This document shows, in pieces, positions 57,563 to 64,000 of a stretch of 64,000 bases of DNA. The stretch is from Trichaptum fuscoviolaceum (taxonomy: Eukaryota > Basidiomycota > Agaricomycetes > Hymenochaetales > Trichaptaceae): assembly GCA_910574455.1 (NCBI GenBank), contig CAJSYZ010000008.1, positions 310,001 to 374,000 of the forward strand, read 5' to 3'. Made by a program: the position numbers and the translations under genes. The notes under the pieces were generated by a model that searched no databases, was not told the origin of the DNA, and saw only the letters and a list, made by a program, of their open reading frames with translations. Position 1 is the first letter of the stretch; each line of letters begins with the position of its first letter.

Positions 57563-58749
57563 TAGGGCTCCGCACCGTACCGTATACGCACACGGCCGCA
57601 TTTTTTGCCCCTCAATACGGGTACGGGCCGTACGATTACGGGCCGTAAAACAAAAGTTGCGAGTGCTATACGGGTACGGGACGGCCGTAATACGGCCGTA
57701 TACGGTCGTACGGGCAATACGGGTGCAAAGAACAACAACAAAAGTTTATGAAAGGGTGAGATTCGGCACTGCAAAGCCACTGGTAGTGAGACTCACATTT
57801 CATCTTGGTCTGAGCCTCCTCCATCTTCTTCATAAATCTCTCCAATGTTGCGTCGCGCCGCTCTGAGACGCGTTGTCCATACACGTGATGACGCGCGCAA
57901 TTGTACCCTCTATAACGTCGGTCGAGTTTGTTATTTGCTCGAAAGGCTTGTGCGCAAGCGTGTCCGAGCGTGTGGCGTAGATGATAAGCAGCATCGATAG
58001 AGGGTCAGGTGTCAAGTTGGGGCATCAAATACGATGATATACGATTTAAATCTATTTTATGAGTAACATAAGATGATGGGAGGGAGCCGGACACATACCA
58101 TGCCTTTGGTCCACTCATAGTGCACGCCTCTACCAAGCCAGACTTCAGGCGTCGATGTTCTGGACGCAAAATCTATCCCGTACCGTGCAATGTTCGCCGC
58201 TATATTAAAGCTTGCGACCCGGCCTTCTTCCAATGGAGGCGGGATGACAGGCTTAACATCGGTCTTCTCTTGGCAACACAACACAGAAGAAGCGCGACAG
58301 CCTCTTCGGGCTCAAATGTGGCAAGTATATTCTCCAGAATGCGCTCGTCGGTTGAATTAACCTGCATCCATGACAACCGTGAATGATATCTGTGGACTCT
58401 AGCTCAAATGATGAGCAACTTACCTGACCAACCGAGTGAGGGCTCTTGCCAAAAGCTCGAAGTTTTGTTGCGTCGACACTGTTTTGAGGCTCGATGATGT
58501 TCGACTTGACGCGTGATTGCAAAATCGTGGTAAAATAACTCTATATTAAGAATATATATACTAAATATAGTAAGTAGAAGCCGTAACCGTATACGGCCGT
58601 ATACGGCCGTATTTCGAACTTCCAAATACGGGTACGGCCCGTATGAATACGGGCCGTATTTCAAGTGGTCTAAATCAATTACGGGTACGGTACGTCCCGT
58701 CCCGTAGCCGTACCGTATTCCGTAATTACGGTACGGTTGCGGAGCCCTA
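57563..58749. mobile_element. hAT-like non-autonomous DNA transposon, 1187 bp
   Basis: Terminal inverted repeats TAGGGCTCCGC / GCGGAGCCCTA are perfect for 11 bp and continue (CCGTACCGTA) to about 23 bp with one indel. The element is flanked by the 8-bp direct duplication CACCGGGC (57555-57562 and 58750-58757). An 8-bp duplication and TAGGG-type ends are those of the hAT superfamily. The subterminal regions are packed with CCGTATACGG palindromes. No transposase is encoded; the middle carries gene-like exons on the minus strand. The uninterrupted paralogous site at 56842 confirms the ends. Confidence 0.85.
57790..58530 (-). pseudogene. Gene fragment inside the hAT element
   Basis: On the minus strand, exon-like blocks lie in order with plausible splice sites: SRVKSNIIEPQNSVDATKL (58520), VNSTDERILENILATFEPEE (58370), NIAANIARYGIDFASRTSTP (58200), WLGRGVHYEWTKGM (58130), LTPDPLSMLLIIYATRSDTL (58010), STDVIEGTIARVITCMD (57920) and FMKKMEEAQTKMK (57830). 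A frameshift occurs near 58275. This looks like a captured piece of a host gene; I do not recognise its family. Confidence 0.45.
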
Positions 58750-59004
58750 CACCGGGCGAGTTCCGCTCAGAGACAGCACTAGTGCTATCATACGAGGAGA
58801 GAGTCCAGTAGAGGTCGGAAGGACACGTGAATGTCAAGAGATAGAAGAAAAGGTTGTTATTCGGTGTTATGTTGATGTAGTCATTCAGATGGTGGGCTGA
58901 GATTACAGGTCGTGTCTCCTGGAAAAGTAAGGAGGCCGAGCTTCCTTTGAATGGTAGAAACTGATGCGCGTCAGCGTTTGAAGCCAAAACAGGCAATGCA
59001 GATA

Positions 59005-59215
59005 GGAGGTACATCAGGGAAACTTCCTTTTGCTTACGGCGACTGACGCGTCCTGACGCGTCCTGATTTGGCTGGCACCTGTCTGAAGGGTCGCTACTTC
59101 GTCTGAAAATACACTGATTGCCTTATCTCACTGAAATAAGGAGTGTTTCAGGATGCAAGCCGTCTCTCAGTGCATCAGAATGCAAGTCAGGATTTCAGTG
59201 CTCAAGTGTAATACA
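59005..59215. repeat. Dispersed repeat, copy 2
   Basis: About 140 bp (59075-59215) closely match 40452-40595: CTGAAAATACACTGA, AATAAGGAGTGTTTCAGG, TGCAAGCCGTCTCTCAGT and CTCAAGTGTAATA. The flanking ACATCAGGGAAACT at 59013 also matches. A shorter relative with GGCGCGTCCTG and TTTCAGGACA follows at 59240-59390. Confidence 0.7.
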
Positions 59216-59653
59216 TCAGAGATTGCTAACGGCGGCTGGCGCGTCCTGGAGCTTCCTTAAATGGGTTGAAGCGTTGTCATGCCTGCCTGAAGTGTTGCCT
59301 GGCTGCCTGATGGCCTTAAAACGGCGTTTCAGGACAAAATCAGTGCGTAAGGAGGGAAGCTGTACATCAGGTGGCAAGTCAGACTCAAGTGAGATTTACT
59401 ACTACTACCACTACTGTACTCAAGTGAACTTGAACCTCTGTTTTGAGATTTCAAGCTACCTTCATCTTCATGACATCTTGAAAGCGACAGCAAACACCAT
59501 TGACAACCTCAGTCTACAATGATCATTCAACGAGAAGCAATTCAATAATAGATACAATCACGATGCTCCTGGCAACTTTTGAAGACAAGAGCATGCACTC
59601 AACAATTTACTCAACAAGATAACACCGTTAGCACTATTCAAACGGGCCTCAGC

Positions 59654-60085
59654 CTACTCAATATCGAGCATTGGGAAGTGATGGATTATTGTATCCGGTA
59701 AGGCCAAGGCATCTTGATTCAAGACGGAAGCAACAGCAAACGTGCTGTGCGCGTCGATTGCCGCATCTAATAGAGCAGATGCAAGTGAGAAGATGGTCAG
59801 CCTGAGTGACAACTTGAAAAGGATAACTTACAATGGACTTGAGCAGCCGACAGCTCAACTTCGGCCCAATTGCTCATTGTGACCAAGACATCTTTTTCGA
59901 TGTTTGTCTGCAGGAGCCTGCCCGCCATCTCCTCCAGCTTTATAAACGGTTGCGGAAACTTGAACCAGAGACGGGGGTTCAGAAGCAGCTGGAGCCAAGT
60001 TGGCGTTCTTGGCCAGAAATCGGGGTAGACGAGGCGCACCCAATCTGTCAAATCGACGCAGGAGGTCACGGGAACGCCAAATTTA
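59654..60085 (-). pseudogene. DEDDy 3'-5' exonuclease C-terminal fragment
   Basis: Exon 59766-59654 and exon 59832 to about 60085, joined across a 65-nt intron, read VTSCVDLTDWVRLVYPDFW ... MSNWAEVELSAAQVHYAAID AHSTFAVASVL and end MLDIE. The NW-x-LS-x-Q-x-YAA-x-DA block is the exonuclease III motif of WRN-type RNase D-like nucleases, with Tyr and Asp in place. Motifs I and II are not present upstream; the homology fades near 60085 where other sequence begins. It is therefore a 5'-truncated piece rather than a whole gene. A short independent gene is possible but unlikely to be active. Confidence 0.5.
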
Positions 60086-60726
60086 TTGGATCACTGGCAT
60101 TCAAGTTGCAGTGATCATGATGTCCGACTCCGACGGCCCGGGAGTCACGGCAGTACTAGTAGTACTACGTGGCAGCCTGAGGTAGCGTTTCCACTCCGAG
60201 TCGTCGGACTTTCAACTAGTTCAAGTTCAAGTTCCGAATTTAGTAGCCTGAGTACCCCATGCCCACAACTTGACGTTGCACCCCAGTGAGCCTGAGCGAC
60301 GTGTCGTGCCCGAATCTAGTACTTAGGCTTGTTCTTTAACTTTGCACTTCAACAGCTTGAAGCCCTCTCATCCTGAAGTCCACCTGAATTTCATCCTACT
60401 TGTAGACTGCTGGCACTGGTGGTGAGTGAGCTTTCAGCCTTCTAGATCTACTTCATCCACTGACTGAGATCTTCAAGCTTGTACTTCTACTACTACTAGT
60501 AGTAGCTCTACCGATTAGAACCACTCAGGCTACACTGGCAGCCTGAGCCTCAGGCCGAGCGTGAGCCTGATCCGCTTCAAGTTTGCTACTACTACTACTA
60601 CTACTACTGCTACTCGCTACCGAACTTCCGCGTGAGGTAGTACCACTACTACCACTACCACTACTACTACTAATATTCGGCATCACTACTCACGGCAAGA
60701 CTCCAAGTCTCCTCCAGTTTGCAGTT
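60086..60726. other. Intergenic with CTA/TAG microsatellites
   Basis: Short ACT/AGT trinucleotide arrays at 60585-60608 and 60644-60671 and related patches at 60150 and 60490. This is the promoter side of the next gene. Confidence 0.6.
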
Positions 60727-62660
60727 ATGCCAGACAATAGGAAGCGTCCGCGCATCCCGAAACTTGAAGGTGAGCCTGAGTTTGAGTCGGACCCCTCGCC
60801 GGTTCTGACAATTATTTCGAAGAATCCGAATCCGAGTCGGAGCGCGTTTCTGTCGAGCGTCGTTCCAGTGGTAATCGGAATGCCCATGAACGTCACTATT
60901 CACCGCCGTATTCACAGAAACACTCAGGCTGGCACAGGAAGGACAGAAGTAATAAACGGAGGAGGAACGATCATGAGCACAGTCCCACGAGCACTCCGGG
61001 GCCGAGCCGTACTAGTACCAGCGCCAGTGGGCAATACCAAGACAGGACCAGCTCTTCATACCCTGTGGAGGCGTACCGCGACTATAAAGACAGCGTTCGC
61101 GAAGACAAATATACACCTCATATAAATTTGGGAACAGTCACTGGCGCCAGTGGCTTTCGAGGGTGTGACCAGAACTCTGGTTCACCGAGTTCCTATCCCT
61201 CCTCCCGGGAGGTCGCGCAGAACAATCCGACTGCTCCAAGTAGGATCAGTGTTCCACGGACTCTTCGCATTAGCGTCTTTAAGTCGTCAACCCCTTCACC
61301 TGCTCCTCGGTCTGGAGTTAGCAACAGCCCACTTAGTACTCCAAATGACATCTTGTCGGATATGCGTTCTAAAGTGATTACTGCCCAAAACTCTATGAGC
61401 AGTTCGCCGGCAATTGGAGTATCGGATTCTAAAGTTGATAATGTCGATCAAAGCGAAGGTAACGCATTCTTCCTCCCTTTCCTATCATAGTCTGTGTCCA
61501 AAGCTAACCCTTCACTGGCACAGAAAACATCAAATCGGCTCACTTGATAACAAAGAGTCCATCTCATTCGCCAACCCCCTCTGAGCTCGCGCCCTTATAC
61601 GATCCAAATGCAGGAGTCAAGCAGCTGAAGGACTTGACCAAGCAGCTGAAAAAATGGGAGGACTTTCATAAAAAGGATTCCAATGAATTGAGGGCTCGAG
61701 TTACGGATTTGGAGAAGAGGTTTGCCGTGATGGAAGGAGTCCAGAAGAACGTTGCAGATACTTTAAATGACGTATCAGCGTCAATCGATCTCGTGGAAGA
61801 CAAAATGTCTGGGGTAAGTAACATGATCACATTTCAAAAAAGAGTGACATCTAAAAACATACCCTTGTTAGTCACGGCAAGCAGGCGACGCTGTAAGAAT
61901 GAGGAAGATTTTAGATAATCTACTGACCTACCTCCGGGAAGGCTCTGCAATTGTCCTTGATTTCACTGGCGAGGACGTAAAGAGAACCCAGCACTTAGCG
62001 TCATCCCGTCCCGGCGCTCCCAATTACTTTGCCGCCGACTTTTATGCATTGCATGACGTCATGCATGAACACTTTAAACGACACCTTCTTTACCTGCCAC
62101 CTGTTCCCCCGACACATCCTGATGCCGGTCGTAAATTATACACTGTGGAAAAAGACCCACCACATGTCCAATTTATCCGGAATCGTGCAACTCAGCAACG
62201 TGCAAAAAAGTGTTACGACGAATCTCATGAGACCAAAATAACTGCTTTCCGGTTCTTTCTACCATATTTCCAGCTCCATTACAACGCACTTTACGATTTC
62301 ATCGTAGAAATTGACAAACTCCTCCAACAATGGGCAGCTCTTCAACATAATTTCAAGCCCAATGCAGAGGAAAGGCTCTACTTAATGACAGTGGACAACC
62401 CAGGAACTTTCGTAACGCCTGCGGTCGAACTGTTTGGGGGATTGCCTCAGGCACGCCCTCAGCCTGACGTTCACAAGCATCTAGTCTTTAAAGACTCGGA
62501 GATTGGACGGAGACTGGCGCTCACACTTTGGGACAAGGTCGTCGCACTCCATAACGGTGAAGAAGTGCCGGACCTTGTCAAGTCCGACAACGATCACATC
62601 AAATTTGTTGAATACATGAAAAGGACCTTGGGGGCCTTGGGCGATCACCACAGATCATAG
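60727..62660 (+). CDS. Hypothetical coiled-coil protein
   Basis: Four exons: 60727-60769, 60823-61458, 61524-61813 and 61872-62660 (introns 53, 65 and 58 nt), giving 585 residues. The first half is basic, Ser/Pro-rich and disordered (MPDNRKRPRIPKLE, then Ser/Glu repeats and an Arg/His-rich stretch around SNKRRRNDHEHSP, a likely nuclear signal). A coiled coil follows in exon 3 (KQLKDLTKQLKKWEDFHKK through RVTDLEKRFAVMEG). The last 260 residues are folded-looking and helical, with LREGSAIVLDFTGEDVKR, HHF-like aromatic blocks and FRFFLPYFQLHYNALYDFIV. I do not recognise the family. All junctions keep frame and give coherent composition, so the gene looks intact. Confidence 0.65.
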
Positions 62661-62689
62661 GGTGCACCCAATTCTGTCCTGACAGGCAT

Positions 62690-62885
62690 CAAACTGGATC
62701 GGATTAAATGCCAAATACGGAGTATAATCGGATCAAAGTATCGGATCAACTTGTATCCGAATTGAACATTGAAAATAAACAAGTTGAAATAAAAATGCGT
62801 TTGCAATGAATCGAACCTGTTACCTTACAACTCTTCAAGTGCAGCACTCATACTAACTCAGCCAACTTGCCCTTAAATATGTTCT
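62690..62885 (-). repeat. tRNA-like, possible SINE-type repeat
   Basis: On the minus strand from about 62871 the sequence GGGCAAGTTGGCTGAGTTAG resembles a tRNA 5' half with an A box, and GGTTCGATTCA at about 62806-62816 fits a B box, with a CTTGAAG anticodon-loop-like segment between. The T stem and acceptor do not pair well, so it is not a working tRNA. AT-rich sequence with repeated CGGAT(A/C)A blocks follows to 62690, as a SINE body would. Confidence 0.35.
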
Positions 62886-62977
62886 AAATTAACTTTATAT
62901 ATGGCGTAAATTAAAGCACTTAATTAATATATTTTGTTAAAATCATTAGTTATCACTTCTGATACAATGGTTGTACC

Positions 62978-63024
62978 GGATACAAGTGTATCAGATACAT
63001 CTGGTATCTGATACACTTGTATCC
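62978..63024. repeat. Perfect 21-bp inverted repeat, 5-nt loop
   Basis: Arms 62978-62998 and 63004-63024 are exact reverse complements; each contains ACAAGTGTATC(A/T)-type sequence. It begins five bases beyond the stop codon of the minus-strand gene at 63029, so it would lie in that gene's 3' UTR. Confidence 0.9.
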
Positions 63025-63028
63025 ATTA

Positions 63029-64000
63029 TTATCTGCTTGGTAATCCTGAATGGGGGTTGAGACTGGTTGTCGCAACCGCGGGTGTTAGCCGCACGAGGGA
63101 GAACGGGGCCGAGAGTCGAGCACGCATCATTTGATGCAGCTTCCTTTTCTTCGCAGCCGCGTTTGCATGTGTGTCAGAAGGCTTGAGCGGCCCAGCGGAC
63201 CCTCCTACGTCTGCAAGAGAAGCGAGTAACTTTTGACTGAGGGCTTCATCCTCCTCTTCAATTTTGTGTTCTTCCGTCCTTTAGCTTAATATCAGACAAT
63301 TTGTTTAACGAAACTTTGAAGATGCAACATACCCTTTGTCCTCTAACTTCAGTCTAAGCTCCAGACACTTCCCATCAACCGTCCTGCTGCGCTCGTGCTC
63401 AAAAATACCTTCATCCAGTTGTGACGAGGTGCCCACAGGCGTCGATTGTGTTGACGGCGGTGTCAAGCAAAGTACGGAAGTCCGCAGGCGCCCTGAAGCA
63501 AACGGAACATGGTGATAGGGATAGGATCACCACATTGCGAGTCAATGAGTAAGGGATCGTCATCAGCATGAGAGTAACTGAACCCACTCATGAACATTGA
63601 TAGAGAACGCTGTACATCCCTTGTGCTCCAGAATGCTTCTCGCCTTCAACCCAATACTGAACCATAACCGCTGCCAGTTTCTCCACTTTCTCCACACTGT
63701 TGATCGTTATGCGCAGAGGGTCAGCTCGGTCAGCTGAGAAGGCCAGGTGCTCGATGCCTGTCGAGAGCTGTTTGAAAGCGAGAGGAGACGGTAAGAGGTT
63801 TTCATCCTTGAATTTCCGTAAGCGATCGCAGGTGTGTATGAAAGCCGGTCCCGCAGCCGTCGTGCACGTCGGAATAGAAAGCGCCACCAAAGACGAGCCA
63901 TACTTGCATGATGCGCCGGTTCCCGTTACAATCTCAAAGAGCGCAGTGACTGCGAAGAGTTTTGCAGCAACCAGTCAATGAAGTCCACCTTCGAACGAGC
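63029..64000 (-). CDS. Hypothetical protein, C-terminal part (runs off window)
   Basis: Minus-strand gene whose 5' end is beyond 64000. A long open exon (about 63955-63600) encodes VALSIPTCTTAAGPAFIHTC, DRLRKFKDENLLPSPLAFKQ and EKVEKLAAVMVQYWVEGEKH. A Pro/Thr/Ser-rich exon (about 63500-63330) follows with TPPSTQSTPVGTSSQLDEG and CLELRLKLEDKG. The last exon (from about 63280) has an acidic stretch (EEHKIEEEDEALSQKLLASL) and a basic AAKKRKLHQMMRAR that could be a nuclear signal, ending at 63029. The splice at about 63340/63280 keeps frame; the one near 63600/63510 is uncertain. The family is not recognised. Confidence 0.5.

Noticed and set aside
1..64000. CRISPR arrays, bacterial operons, riboswitches or phage genes
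   Set aside because: Intron-rich fungal genes throughout; no regularly spaced repeat arrays, Shine-Dalgarno patterns or phage-type modules were seen.

Overview
The window is nuclear DNA of a filamentous fungus, most likely a mushroom-forming basidiomycete (Agaricomycetes). The support is gene structure and family content: small GT-AG introns (mostly 47-90 nt, CTRAY-like branch sites), many exons per gene, a Zn2Cys6 regulator of the form common in Agaricomycetes, a Yck-type casein kinase 1 ending in Cys-Cys, an Sfk1-type membrane protein and small secreted cysteine-rich proteins. There is no bacterial, viral or organellar signal.

Layout. 1-2.5 kb: degenerate tandem duplication without a recognisable gene. 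2.9-4.3 kb: DsbA/FrnE-type thioredoxin-fold protein. 6.1-8.5 kb (minus): decayed acyl-CoA oxidase with several frameshifts. 11.0-12.7 kb: low-complexity Gln/Ser/Arg-rich hypothetical protein. 14.5-16.6 kb: a spliced, apparently non-coding transcription unit whose introns carry box C/D snoRNA-like sequences. 17.2-18.2 kb: Frag1/DRAM/Sfk1 protein. 18.2-22.9 kb: mostly empty. 22.9-24.5 kb: Zn2Cys6 regulator with an 8-nt microexon. 26.0-27.8 kb and 43.5-45.4 kb (all minus): four paralogous small secreted proteins with one conserved intron position and a beta/gamma-crystallin-like pattern.

28.6-40.1 kb lies between the two secreted-protein pairs and is a repeat nest. Three consecutive segments each begin with CCCGCTACCC (or a one-base variant) and end with GGGTAGCGGG. 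All three carry broken exons of the importin-alpha exporter CSE1 (exportin-2). The third also holds a largely open, multi-exon adaptin-like gene bracketed by near-identical 240-bp CSE1 repeats. Next to the nest (40.9-42.1 kb, minus) is an eEF1B-gamma gene that has lost its C-terminal domain.

48.2-48.8 kb: small, probably mitochondrial, protein. 51.1-53.6 kb (minus): casein kinase 1 with a GC-AG intron. 55.1-56.3 kb (minus): HAD phosphatase of the glycerol-phosphatase/DOG type. 57.56-58.75 kb: a hAT-like element with 8-bp target duplication, whose empty site survives in a paralogous segment about 0.7 kb upstream of the insertion. 59.7-60.1 kb (minus): DEDDy 3'-5' exonuclease fragment. 60.7-62.7 kb: four-exon hypothetical coiled-coil protein. 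62.7-63.0 kb: tRNA-like repeat and a perfect 21-bp inverted repeat. 63.0-64.0 kb (minus): C-terminal part of a hypothetical gene running off the window.

The genes do not form a pathway. The themes are housekeeping genes (kinase, phosphatase, trafficking, snoRNA host) and genome turnover, in which duplicated or captured exons and gene decay centre on 28-42 kb and 56-60 kb. All homology calls come from reading the sequence; nothing was searched.
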